From the NCBI GenBank assembly GCA_947646735.1, contig CANTFK010000983.1:186001-250000 (forward strand): a DNA stretch of 64,000 bases, written 5' to 3'. The notes under the pieces were generated by a model. The model did not search any database. It was not told where the DNA came from and saw only the letters and a program-made list of their open reading frames with translations. Shown here in pieces: positions 1 through 10,771 of the stretch. A program made the translations under genes and the position numbers. Source of the stretch: Peronospora farinosa (Eukaryota; Oomycota; Peronosporomycetes; Peronosporales; Peronosporaceae). How positions within the stretch are numbered: position 1 is the first letter of the stretch; each line of letters starts with the position of its first letter.

Positions 1-2427
1 TGATGAACACGTACGTTTTGATAGCGTACTTTTCTTGTCTTGAACGGTATCAATTTTAACATGTTAAATAATATCTATTTAACAACAGATAAAGACGCAC
101 AAAAAGGGACGGTACGAGTCGATGCCAAGTTGGGAGCATGAGTACTATACGTACGTACGTAAAGGCTGGAACACAAAAGTACTGACGTTTCGTAACAAGA
201 TGTACGAGTTCTTTGAGACAAAGTAAAAAAGAGCTAACAAACATGGATAGGAAGCTATCTATCTATCCAAATTGAAGCGTTCGAAAAGAGAATGAGTAAA
301 ATCACGCACATCTTTCGCTATTGTTGACTGGCCTGCGATATATCCATTCATTGCGGAGATACAGCGCTGGTGTAGACTAATGTAGCTATATCAAAGGTGT
401 CTGCAGGAAAGTTTGTACTCGATCTCCTTTTTTCGCGCGTCTACAGCTATTGCGGCCTCACAAGCACACACTTGGAGCACTTGCAGTATCTTCTTCATTG
501 GCAGGTTATTGTCGTGGCCTGGACTAGTTTTCGGAGTCAAACACAGCAAGAGTACCATGTCGGTAGCGTTTTTTTGTGTCTGGAAGCGACACCCCAGCGT
601 AGTATTTTGCCTGCTGTGGGGCCAGTACAATCGACAACTGTCGAAAGTCGTATCCTGATGGGTGAAGAAAAGCTGATCTGCCATCCAGTGCCCACGTATT
701 CCGTGTGATCAAGGGCTTTTGCATCTGGAGTATTGGAAAACAACATCACAAGCTTGCTACTACCTTCATGAGATTGGCACTGCTTTTCACCTTCATGTTA
801 ATGGCTGACATTCCCAACTCGACACTATCCTCATTTGCTTGAGCTGTACGCGTGAACAGTATCAACGCAGAGTATCTCACCGAGGCTGCGGTCTCACGAA
901 GCTAAAGGAAGTGTCTCCGTACATTTGCGGTATCTATCTTGCTAGCGACAACAACTGCCGGTAGCCATGCTGCTTTCAGTCTGCTTGTTATCATTATTGC
1001 TGCAATTTTTAAAGGGTGGATCTCACGAGCTGGAGTGAATGGCAGTTTTCGCAGACATTTACGGCCACTAGACTTGAAACCATCGGTATCCGCATGTAAA
1101 ATTAAGCGTTCCAACTTGTGTTCATCTTTCGTAATGTTAGTTTGCTTTCCAGGAAGTCCAACAGGTTTTCGTAGTCACAGGTGCTTAAAACAAATTGTCC
1201 AGAAGTGATTGACGATCCGGAGAAGCCGAAATGGTCTCGGAGGATGATCAATAAATGTACCCTTGATACTCGCGTCTCGTGCTAGTTTTGGAAAAGCAGG
1301 CGCTGTCGTGATGGGAGTAGCTTTCTTTGCTGAGAACACCCCTTCTTCTTTGCGATGAACCGGCGATCGAAAGCATTTCATCCAGTCGATTTGCGCGATT
1401 GCTTTTTATCCGTGACACTTTTGTCAGTCTCTTCCTGCTGAGTTCCATGCTAATGATCCTGAGCTTCAAAGGTATCAACTTCAGTTTCTCAGTGACGTCT
1501 TCTGTTGTCATTGAAGCCCGGCGTGTTGGTCGGTTTTAAGATGACATAGATACTTCTTTACTAGCTCAGAGCACATAGACGCATTCAGCCGCGTTAAGGA
1601 GTGAGCCTGGTTGTACAAACTCGCAGCAGTGTTAGGCCGAACGTACCTCGACACCGACACCGACACCCTTCAATTCTTCTTTGTTCGGGTATCACGGAAT
1701 TTTTCTCTTAGAAAAGGACCTTTGTCGACTTTTTCCTAGTCTTGTTGACTCGTGTCCAAAACGAAGCTGGATGCTCATCAACTGCATCAAATTTGAGCGC
1801 CCAGCTCCATCCCGACGGCCTCTTTTTCCTTTTACAATGTGACCGGAACCATATATCGATCTTTGCCTGTCGTGACATCAGTTAAAGGTGAACATTTCTT
1901 GCCGTACTTACGGCGCAGCTTGATTCTTCATCGTAAGTCCTGGAATGGCACGGTGGTAGCTGCAGTCTCATCCTTGGCCGTACGGCGATAACGAATGGAA
2001 ATGTCGATTGTTTGACAGTGATGGGGCAGAACTTCCCATTTGTCAAGACAGTAAACATGGTGAACCCTGCTTGATTGCAACCTGGACACCAATGCACAGA
2101 CCAGAACCATGCGAGCTGAAGCAAGAGCATTCTATTGCGCGCAAACCACCAGTTCTAACATATCCGTCTAAATTGTCGTCTAAAATGTCCTTCCCTGCAC
2201 TTCTCTCTGCTGTTTCTTGCTTCGTAGCGGTATTGGGTGTCGTGCCTTTTCTCCTGAGCTAGTTGGTTGATCACTTCCCTTTGTTGTTGTCTATATAAGG
2301 CTCGGTCTTCAGATCATTGCATTCCGATCCCGTAATGGAGCGGCAGATCACTTAAGCTGGGAGAAGAAATGCTTGCGTCGAATCCTGCAAGCTTTTTCTC
2401 ACAGCTGGCGGTGATGCCTTCGTGCGA
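1..2427. other. unassigned 5' stretch, no gene supported
   Basis: Only short overlapping ORFs occur on both strands and none has a recognisable domain. Some minus-strand patches (around 390-750, 1175-1510 and 1880-2130) read like coding sequence but switch frame and contain stops. They could be exons of a decayed or intron-rich gene that I cannot identify. A TATATAA-like stretch lies near 2292. The interval ends at the stop codon of the PSP1-domain gene. Confidence 0.4.
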
Positions 2428-5040
2428 TTAATTTGCCTCGGGGTCACTCCCCATCTTCTTCCCTGACGGGACGACCTGTTGCAACCAGATGCGCGTCTTG
2501 TAGATAGCAAAGAGGTCGCGAACGAGCTCTCTGAAGTCAATACGACTATTGCGACAAAGTACAACTGTTAGATCAACTACCACGTGAAGACTACGTCAGC
2601 ACTTTTTGCGTACCGATCAGCTTCGAAAAAAAATGTCAGCTTGTGACGGTCGAACTGATATTCCGCGTCAATCACATTCATAGGAAGCAGGCGCTGACGC
2701 ACTTTGGTTTTGCACACTTCAAATACCTCGTGCTCTTCTTTACGCTAAGCAACCACAATCAATTAGTCTCACCTTCAGCCACAACAAGCCAAAATGTGAG
2801 CTGCTCACCTGTTCATTCAACATATCAAACTCACGCTGGCTTGCCACACAAATGATCTTCTTTGTCGGCAATTCATGACGCTTGCTACGCCCTGTGGACT
2901 CCTCCCCTGGACTACCAGACTCTTTACATACACCAACCTTAGAGACATCTGTGGCGCGTTGCACGATACGACCAATGTCTTCCCCCCGGTCTGCTTCCAC
3001 CTGCAAGCACAAGCAGTTCATTGTTAGTACGGGGTCATCGATGTTGAAGACAAAGGTACCAACCAGGGCGTACCTTCACGTATTCACCAGCTTTGTGCGC
3101 CGCACGGCCAGCAAACACTTCCCGTCGCCCTCGCTTAAACTCCACGTAGTAGTACGCCTCAGGTGGCGGAGGTGGGAAGTGGGCAGCACCACTTACAGGT
3201 CGTACGTCTGGAGGTAGCGGGGGCGCCAAATCCATGTGTCCACGTGACCAATTAAAGGCGACATCGGCCGAGTTGCTGCGACTCAATGACGGAGGATATT
3301 CCATTGGAGGTGCGGACGGAAAAAGCTGAGAACCTTCCATTGATTGACTACGAGCTTGGCGCGATGACGGGTAGTTGCTGTACTCCACGCTGTATGAGCG
3401 CATTCCGCGACCCATGTTGCTCTGTGGCGATTGGTTACCCTGGTGTTCAACAGTGTCCGAATCCGGGTAAGGTGGCATTGCAAACGCATCGGAGTACCGA
3501 CGATACGGCATCGGTGGTCCGTACTGAGTAAGCAAAGGAAACGATTGCGATATTCAATCAGATAAGTACTCTGCAACAAATCGAAAAGGAAGGTGATATA
3601 GCAAACCTGGTATTGGTGCATGGGAGAATCCGTAGGAATGCTGACACGCGGAGGACGAACACCACTAGGCGGTGGTTGTGGTTGCCCGGATTGCATCATG
3701 ACACCCCCAGAATGAAAGCAGCGAAGTTTTGGCTGGAAGTCTCGCGCCATCGCATGCTGCAGCTGTTGCAGGTGTGGCTGATGTGGAAATGGGGGCCCAT
3801 ATTGCTGTTTATTGAACGGACTATATCCGGTGGTACCATACGCCGCCGAGTACGAAAAAGACCGCGCACGCAATCGTTGCAGCGGTTCCTGCGGTGGAGG
3901 TAACGGCGGGCTGACCTCATGCGAGTGAACCATCGTGAAATCCACCGATGAGGCGCGCGAATCCTTGGTCAATCTACATGAGAATAAACACAATCAGAAC
4001 AAAGTCAGCATAATGAAGCTGTGTCTGTTGCTAATAACAGCTATCGACTCACCTAGGGTGGACCTGATACTCGTCGTCATACCGGTTATCAGCCTCACTA
4101 TAAAAGAGTCACAGCCATTGTCACCACTCCAAATCAAATCTAGCAAATTCACTTAGCAACTACTAGCACCAACGTACGCAGCGAGCAACGAGCCACCAGT
4201 ATTGTCACGAAAAAGATCGAGGTGTCCTCTTTCTCTGTTGCCTAATGACGTTCCAAAACGTGGAGACGTCATGAAAAATTCTTCATCCTGCAATTGCCAC
4301 GTCTGAGCATCTTTCCTGTTCCCAAGGACCGGTGACTTGACATGTACGAGCGAACTCGTTCGATTTTCATTACCACTGTCCACACTGATACTTCTCGGAG
4401 GACGAGGTAGTTCTGCAAGCATCGGAAGACAAGAGTCCGCATAGGACGAGTCCATAGATGATGATGCAGCCACGACTAAACCCATAGCTCCTTCCTGTCG
4501 TTCCTCATCTACTGACGACGAGTCATAGGATGATGAGCTAGAGGACGATAGACATGCACCCCCCATTCCAAAATTAACGGCATTTTGAAGCTTCATGTCC
4601 GTTGTCTTTATAAGTGACGGATTGCTCTCTCCATGTCCAAAAGTTGTCGAGATGACACTCGTATGAGCTTGATGAGATTGTGTTTGATTCTCCAATGACG
4701 ATGTCGATTCCAATGAGCTTGAAGACGAGCGTGTGAGCGTTGGAGGTGGAGAAGGAGATGCAATACGTCGACCCAATGGACGCCAGGCGTCTCTTAAAGG
4801 TGACACGGTCTCGTTCATTGACATCCCACGAGGTTTCCCAACACGACGACCACTAGAAATATCACTTGACTCATGATGACGACGGCGTGTAGGCGATGTC
4901 ATCGTACAAGGAGGCGGTGAAGTTTCCGAATCAGCGGTAGATAAGGCCATCATACTTGTCGATAAAAATTCCGACCATTCTTCTTGTGAAGAGATCTTCT
5001 TGTCTACATAATCAAGCGATGAATGACGTGTTCGATGCAT
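2428..5040 (-). CDS. PSP1 C-terminal domain protein, seven exons
   Basis: Splicing by reading GT-AG borders gives exons 4178-5040, 4053-4097, 3607-3973, 3074-3523, 2809-3000, 2614-2744 and 2428-2545. All phases match and together they encode 721 residues. The N-terminal ~290 residues are Ser-rich and low in complexity. Residues ~290-540 are rich in Pro, Gln and Tyr. From about residue 548 (YYVEFKRGRREVF) to the end the protein follows the PSP1/YaaT family: GEYVKVEADRGEDIG across the fourth intron, then ASQREFDMLNEQ, DAEYQFDRHKLTFFFEADRR and DFRELVRDLFAIYKTRIWLQQ. One intron has a TACTAAC branch site. Yeast PSP1 was found as a suppressor of DNA polymerase alpha mutations and bacterial YaaT acts in signalling; the role here is unknown. 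The start is the first ATG of exon 1. The gene is divergent from the phosphodiesterase gene, with 767 bp between the starts. Confidence 0.88.
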
Positions 5041-5807
5041 TCTTTAATTAATTAATTGGCTCGAGTCTTTTATGAATGCGCAGGCACAACCCCAAACGGG
5101 TGACCAAAGCGAGTAAAAAGACTCGGGAGTTTTTGAGGTTTGAGATTTCTTCTGTTTTGAAGTTGCGGGGAGTGAGGGCGGTCAGTTTGGACTTGGAATT
5201 TGTATAGGTGTTTACACCAAAGTCCCTTTTTCTTCTTTTTCTTTTTTTTTCTTTTTTCTTTCGACTTTTTGTACCCCGTTGATGTATACAAATGTCAAGT
5301 GTTTTAACGAATGCACAAATATGGAAGCAAGAGACGTATAATTGTGCAAGGCAAACGCAAATGCTGACGCGATTCTAGCAGCAATGGTTGCTATCATGGA
5401 TATATATAATTATACATGATAACTTTAAGAGACAACTTCTTTTCTTTTGACATTGTACCCAACACCGAATTGGTCCACTATCCGAACATTCACCTTAAGG
5501 CTACTGTCACCGACGAGTTTGTACACTGTAAAAAAAAACTTGATGAAAACAAAAAACCTCCATTTCATCATGCATTCCATGACTCAGCTCAAAGGTTCTT
5601 TTTGTGCCGCTTGGACTAAAAAGTAGTCCATTTTGTGCTATTAATAAACTCCATCGACTGCAACTGACCTCGTTACCTTTTAACGACGTGTACCAGTCGT
5701 CACGACACCTTATCCGGATAAAGTTATTGACAATCAGAGTGTTGGTCGTACGCTAGCTCCCATCTCCAGGAGATAGACCGTCTATTGTGTCTACCGACCA
5801 TTCTTTC
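5041..5807. promoter_or_regulatory. shared divergent upstream region
   Basis: These 767 bp separate the two divergently transcribed genes, so they should hold both promoters. A pyrimidine-rich tract (5224-5262, nearly all T and C) lies closer to the PSP1 gene. I see no clear match to the oomycete initiator plus flanking-promoter motif next to either ATG. A 67-codon plus-strand ORF (5416-5619) has no recognisable features and I do not call it a gene. Confidence 0.4.
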
Positions 5808-8039
5808 ATGTCGTCAACACCATTGGCTTTGACTCCTTCGTCATTCCGACGTCGCTCTCTATACAACAAAAGGCAGTTAAACGCGGTGGTCCCGTCCGAC
5901 AATGCCGCTCATGCTCATTTTGGATTGGATGGACGTTCTAGAAAGCGACGTGACGCTAGCAGCAAAGGATTTGTGAAGCAACGACCCCGTGTCGTCATTC
6001 ACACACGTACAATGCATTGCATGCGCTTGAGAGTGGGTGAACTCATGCGACAACTCAGTGTTCAAGTGTTTTTCACCATGATTGTCGTCTTTTACGGTCT
6101 CTTTGTGACACTGCAGCTTACAATGACAGATGACACGCTATTGTCATACAAATTGGCAGTTGATGTGACTGATGTTACGGTTGGATCGATCTTACTGCTG
6201 GAAATTCTACTTAAATTGTTTGTCTATGGAATTTACTATTTAAGAGAGATGTGGACGCTTTTTGACGCGCTGATTATTGTTATTAGCTTAATGCTGGGAG
6301 GTATTGCTGCTATGGGAACGACGTCGACTTTTATGGTCAAGATATTGAAACTGCGAGTGATTATACGAGTGCTAAGAATGATCGTGGTATTTGAGCGAGT
6401 AAAACAGAGGTCCAAGTCTATGAATCTCATGCATATTAATAAGGGAGCAATTACGTCACCTGTGGAACTCGTACTTCGAGTTTTAAATGAGTTGCGTTTC
6501 CATCCAGCAATTTGTCCATCGCTCAGAGATGGGGTAGATTTTGCTATCCATGCTATTAAGGATAACCAGCTATACGATGCGAATGCATTGCTAACAGCGG
6601 ACGGAGTCGATGGCGATACGCAGAATTGGCTACGTGGTGAAATGCTGTTTAGAAAGTACTTAAGCGACATATCGCCTGGAGATGCTAAAAAAGACGACGA
6701 GCTTGGGAGCCCGAATCGAAAACGTCAACGCTCATGGACTGGAAGCTCCTGTTCCGACATGGATGACGCAGCTGAAGTTGTGATCGGCAGCTCAGATGAT
6801 AGTGCAGCTGCCGGGTCCAAGCCTCCGTCACCTTACAGACATCATTATCGATACTTGCTTTCCCATGCGGATGGAGGAGCAATAATGCAAGATCTTTATC
6901 CAGCGTTGAGCTCTGATTCCGAAATTGAATTGCAGAACCTGCTTCAAGACGTAAGTTTGTGGAATTTTGATGTCTTCCAGGTGCATGTTGTTTCTGGTGG
7001 AAATGCACTTTACTACATTGGGCAGCACCTTCTTGATGGCGGTTCTTGTCAGGCGTTGAATATTGAGAGCAACGTGCTTGTGAACTTTTTGTTAGAGATC
7101 CAACGTGGATATACCTCGACGAACCCGTATCACAATGCCATTCACGCTGCTGATGTTATGCAGACTGTGCATTACTTCCTTATCCAGCCAGAATTAGCAC
7201 CGTATTTACGCCCACTGGATCGTGCTCTGTCGTTGATTGCTTCAGGTATGCACGACTTCATGCATGATGGCTTCAACAATAGTTTCCACATCTCAACGGC
7301 GTCGGAAATCGCATTGCGCTACAACGACAATGCGGTGTTGGAGAACTACCATGTAGCACAATCCTTCTTGGTTATGAAGAATTCTAACCTCAATGTGCTA
7401 GGTCAGCTAGCTTCGGATGACTTCAAGTACGCACGTGACATGATTATTCAGATGGTGCTAGCAACTGACATGGCTAAACATTTTGAGGACGTGGCTCTTT
7501 TTAAAACTAATATCTTATCGGCAGCTCTTGATGAGAGTGCTGTATTGATCAAGGACGTAGGTGACAAAAAGTTGTTGCTCAAAATGATTCTTCACACTTG
7601 CGACGTATCAAACCCAGCCAAAGAGCGCAAAACGATGCTACGCTGGACTGATCGCGTAGTGAAAGAGTTTTTTATTCAGGGCGATATGGAGAAACAGCTC
7701 GGACTTCCGGTCTCACCTTTCATGGACCGAGACATTATTGTGCTCAAGAAAATGCAGGTTGGCTTTGCAGATTTCATTGTGTCTCCGCTTTTTAGTGTTT
7801 GGGCTCAGATTCTTGTCAACGTAAATACCGGTGCCTACCGGGCTTTACTCTCGAACCGCGAATTCTGGTCGTCAGTTTCAGACGACTTCAAACCACACAT
7901 GATTGTGGAAGTGATTCGAGATCTGGAAGCTCAGCGGCAATGCGGTACTAAAACACAAAACACAATTCAAGAGGAACATTTTTCGCTGCAATCGCATCGT
8001 AGTGTGACGAGCATGCTACTCGAAGTAGATGATGGGTGA
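5808..8039 (+). CDS. voltage-sensor-like membrane domain fused to cyclic-nucleotide phosphodiesterase
   Basis: A single 743-residue ORF. I start at the ATG at 5808; the frame is open slightly further upstream but only from a GTG. Residues 1-80 are basic and polar. Four hydrophobic helices follow (about 86-106, 116-143, 147-167, 175-197). The fourth carries K178, K181, R187 and R190 at multiples of three residues, as in an S4 voltage sensor, and the second carries acidic residues. No pore helix follows. The layout matches the voltage-sensor module of voltage-sensing phosphatases rather than a channel. After a polar linker (~200-380), residues ~380-690 form a PDEase I domain: YHNAIHAADV (H442, H446), the HD signature HDFMHDGFNN (H482, D483, H486), ATDMAKH (D554), HTCDVSNP (D599) and the invariant purine-binding Gln (Q650, in MQVGFADFI). 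All catalytic metal ligands are present, so cAMP or cGMP hydrolysis at a membrane is expected. Control by membrane voltage is my inference. Confidence 0.9.
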   Translation: MSSTPLALTPSSFRRRSLYNKRQLNAVVPSDNAAHAHFGLDGRSRKRRDASSKGFVKQRPRVVIHTRTMHCMRLRVGELMRQLSVQVFFTMIVVFYGLFVTLQLTMTDDTLLSYKLAVDVTDVTVGSILLLEILLKLFVYGIYYLREMWTLFDALIIVISLMLGGIAAMGTTSTFMVKILKLRVIIRVLRMIVVFERVKQRSKSMNLMHINKGAITSPVELVLRVLNELRFHPAICPSLRDGVDFAIHAIKDNQLYDANALLTADGVDGDTQNWLRGEMLFRKYLSDISPGDAKKDDELGSPNRKRQRSWTGSSCSDMDDAAEVVIGSSDDSAAAGSKPPSPYRHHYRYLLSHADGGAIMQDLYPALSSDSEIELQNLLQDVSLWNFDVFQVHVVSGGNALYYIGQHLLDGGSCQALNIESNVLVNFLLEIQRGYTSTNPYHNAIHAADVMQTVHYFLIQPELAPYLRPLDRALSLIASGMHDFMHDGFNNSFHISTASEIALRYNDNAVLENYHVAQSFLVMKNSNLNVLGQLASDDFKYARDMIIQMVLATDMAKHFEDVALFKTNILSAALDESAVLIKDVGDKKLLLKMILHTCDVSNPAKERKTMLRWTDRVVKEFFIQGDMEKQLGLPVSPFMDRDIIVLKKMQVGFADFIVSPLFSVWAQILVNVNTGAYRALLSNREFWSSVSDDFKPHMIVEVIRDLEAQRQCGTKTQNTIQEEHFSLQSHRSVTSMLLEVDDG

Positions 8040-8703
8040 TCGACCAAACAGCCTTTGAAGTAGACGCAGAGGCAATGCGTCGAACTACTTCGCGAGTGCC
8101 TAAATTGATGGCGACGAGTCGTTATAGCAGCGCAAAAGTTTATCGTATACTAGATGCAGACGATGCCTTCTGCGATGATCGGCGAGTGCTAGTTTTTGTT
8201 TCCGACGGCTGAATGTCCGTAGTCGAGGCGGGATAGTGGCGGCGGGAGAGCGGTGGAATGGGGCTGGAGAGGGGGGGGGGGGGGGGTGGGGGGTGGGGTT
8301 TAGGGTGGGGATTATGGGGGGGTGGGTAGGGAGAATGGGAAAAGAATGGTCTTCGTCAGTAATGGACAGAAGGAAGATTTACGGTATGAGAAGATTCATC
8401 GATCTGTTCCCAGGATCAGGAAAAAGGAATTAGTAATGGTATGATTATAAAGTAGATTCAATTATCATTGTAAGAAAGAGAGATGGTTTGGAGGAGAAAT
8501 CATCGTTCGTCAAAAGTGTTGTCGAGGACCGGTGTGATGTTACCGATGATCTAAGCCATTCATCGTATGTGAGGAGAATTTTTCTATATTTATATGGAGG
8601 GGGTATTTGATTTAATTTTTATTATTAAAATTTTATTTTTTTGTGGATTGGTGGTTTGGGGGTTAGTTGGAAGTTGGTTGTTGTTTTTTTGGAATTGAAG
8701 GGG
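8040..8703. other. spacer between PDE gene and tandem array, G-rich
   Basis: No gene. It contains a run of 16 G at 8271-8286 inside an 85-bp G-rich tract (8256-8340) with many GGG blocks, which could form a G-quadruplex on the plus strand. A short gypsy reverse-transcriptase remnant follows (separate entry), then AT-rich and T/G-rich low-complexity sequence up to the first amplified unit. Confidence 0.6.
8348..8445 (+). mobile_element. short degraded gypsy RT fragment
   Basis: This stretch can be aligned by eye with the gypsy-2 pol region at about 22120-22225. Both contain CGTCAG...AAGGAAGATTT, then ATGAGAAGAT, CATCGATCTGTTCCC, GATCAGGAA and GGAATTA in the same order and near-same spacing. 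It is too short and altered to code for anything. It lies just left of the amplified unit, so it may be a scar of an earlier copy or a separate insertion. Confidence 0.45.
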
Positions 8704-8749
8704 GCGATGCTTCGGCTCTTGGTATCGTGCCACCACCAGCGCGCACCCA

Positions 8750-10350
8750 TAAATACATTACGTGGAGTACAAATTGGAAGCCCCAGCGCATGGTTTACGG
8801 ACAAGATACGTCGCGAAAACCAGTTCAGCATGCTTTTTGCCCAATACACGAAGGTAATGCGCGATAAGCACCATACAGTCACGTGATGATTGCAGGTCTC
8901 CCGAACTCTGTGGTTCATCTTCTTTTCGGTCTAATTCGCTCTTTTCAAACAGGGCAGCAGCTGACGCTCCAGTATCTCAAGCGCCTTACGACGCAACTTT
9001 TGAACAGAGCAAAATGCCAGCAGCGCCTTGAACCGTCGAAGGAGAAAAACCTCAGCCTCATTAATTTTGCCCAGCTACGACCTCAAGCAGCGCACACTTG
9101 GCACGATCTTCATACTTTGCCTTTTCTAACACACTTGACCAGCAAGATAATATCAATTAGCTCGAGTGCATTCTCGTCACTAGGTTCAGGGCTGCGGCTT
9201 GTACGTATCCAATAGCCTATGATTCCTCTTCGTGATGTAAAGAAGCGTGTCGTTCACGGCGCAAAATCTTATGATAGCTAACAAACTCTCCATTAAACCA
9301 CACCTTATAAATCTTCTCTCTTATTATTGCTGCTGTTGTCCTTGCGTTAAGCGCTAGTCTTGCGAGGATGAAGGTTCCGTGGGAAAAGCAGCAGTACCTC
9401 CATGACATCGATATCGTAGTAATTTATTGCTTCCTGTCGGCGTGCCGATCGAAACAGCTTGAAACCATAATCCGCCACCAACGTCGATCAGTGTTGACTG
9501 TCCTCCGAGTAAAATTTACTGAGCGCGACGGCATCTTCCAACCGGCGATTTCGCGAAGACACAGCAACTTGCTGTGCAATCAGGAGCATTTAATGCATTT
9601 GAACCGCGAAGGGTGGAGACAACAAAGTCGCAGTTCGTAAATATACACATCACGCGGAGCCACATTGTACTTAACGATTCTCTCCACCTTCACAGTTGTT
9701 GACGAGTCGATAGATCACGTGCTTTATCTGCACTTACATCATCCAATCTATCTGTATCATGATCAAAAACTGCATAGACATTTTCTTCTTTATCCACCAT
9801 CGAAACATTTTCATCAATGGATAAAGTCGCTCACGAAGCTTGCCACATAGCAACAATTCCATCACAAGTTGTTGTCGTCGTCGAACCGATGCGGGCTAGG
9901 CAGTGATACTGCATCTCAGACAGCAATTACTCCTTCTAGAACACCATTGTCTTTATCTTTCACATCCTTAGATACATGAAACACTTTGTCATTGTTCAAT
10001 TAAGAACAATCCAGTCTTTTTTTCCTGAATAATCACATAATTTTCGCTCAGCAGCAGTAACTGCTGCACATGCAATAGCACCGTCTGTAGTTCATGTTGA
10101 GCTCCAAGTCCCGGAGTCCGATTGACAGTCCAACACAGTCTTTCATATAGTGGATTTCATTAGAGCACAAAGTGTGTTTGCCTCGTCATAAACCGTAAAG
10201 AGAATAGCGTCCTTTCACTCCTATGTAACCACAGCATGCGTGTTACTAAAAAGTAGAGCTATATGTCGATTATCGTAGCAACTACGCTTCAGATATCCAG
10301 AAAATCGCAGCAAATGTGAAATAACTGCTTCTAATCCACTTGCCAGTACA
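8750..10350 (-). pseudogene. decayed VPS39/Vam6-like vacuolar sorting gene, copy 1
   Basis: Read on the minus strand with several frame changes and stops, the patches resemble VPS39-type HOPS subunits in the right order. First comes a CNH-like patch (AAVTAAERKLC near 10070). Then YGFKLFRSARRQEAINYY and DVMEVLLLFPRNLHP (near 9370-9460), NEAEVFLLRRFKALLAF and KLRRKALEILERQ (near 8960-9060), and finally HYLRVLGKKHAELVF (near 8840). These fit the repeat region in which VPS39 proteins have 'LYPDLLP' and 'YLQKLGPEHLDLIF' type blocks. The locus cannot make a full protein. It lies opposite to and upstream of CRN, so it may be the ancestral neighbour duplicated with it. The family call is from memory of motifs, hence moderate confidence. 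Confidence 0.5.
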
Positions 10351-10743
10351 TGCAGCCCGTGCGTCCATCGATTACGAAACTACGAGTGTACTGTCCAAGC
10401 AACCAATGAACAGCATTGGGGATGAAGCACGTGTGCTGTAGAGAAGACGAATAGTTTGCTGTGGACGCTTTAGAGCCACGTCAGCGTCTGCTTAGACACC
10501 GGCAGCGTACGCTGCGAGGACGGAACTCCTCTTCTATTTCTTATAGAAAGATAAGAAAACATAGAGATACTTGGTAAGAACCTGTCTACCTTTATATGAA
10601 AAGCTATCATTATTTAGGCTAGTCGAAATGGGTCGCATCGGATGCTTTACGGCCAATCAGAAAGGAAAGATCACTTTTCATCTTTCTAGTCGTAGATAAA
10701 AAACCAATCACATTTATTGCGAACATAAAATCCTTGTTTTTCT

Positions 10744-10757
10744 TCATTCAAGAATTT
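10744..10757 (+). promoter_or_regulatory. initiator-like motif upstream of CRN1
   Basis: TCATTCAAGAATTT lies 15 bp before the CRN1 ATG. Oomycete core promoters often carry an initiator of type TCATTYY followed by an A/T-rich flanking region, with a very short leader, and this matches. The same motif precedes CRN3. A CCAATCAG box lies about 120 bp upstream of the ATG. Confidence 0.4.
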
Positions 10758-10771
10758 GCTGGCTAAACATA

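Noticed and set aside
859..873. GTATCAACGCAGAGT, same as part of a common cDNA-synthesis adapter
   Set aside because: Only 15 bases match and the adjacent bases do not continue the adapter, so chance is the simpler explanation.
5787..5807. Start of the PDE gene at the GTG at 5787
   Set aside because: A nuclear eukaryotic gene should start at ATG; the first in-frame ATG is at 5808.
9368..9640. 90-codon plus-strand ORF (and copies at 24382 and 39366)
   Set aside because: The opposite strand carries VPS39-like blocks there; the plus-strand ORF has no recognisable feature.
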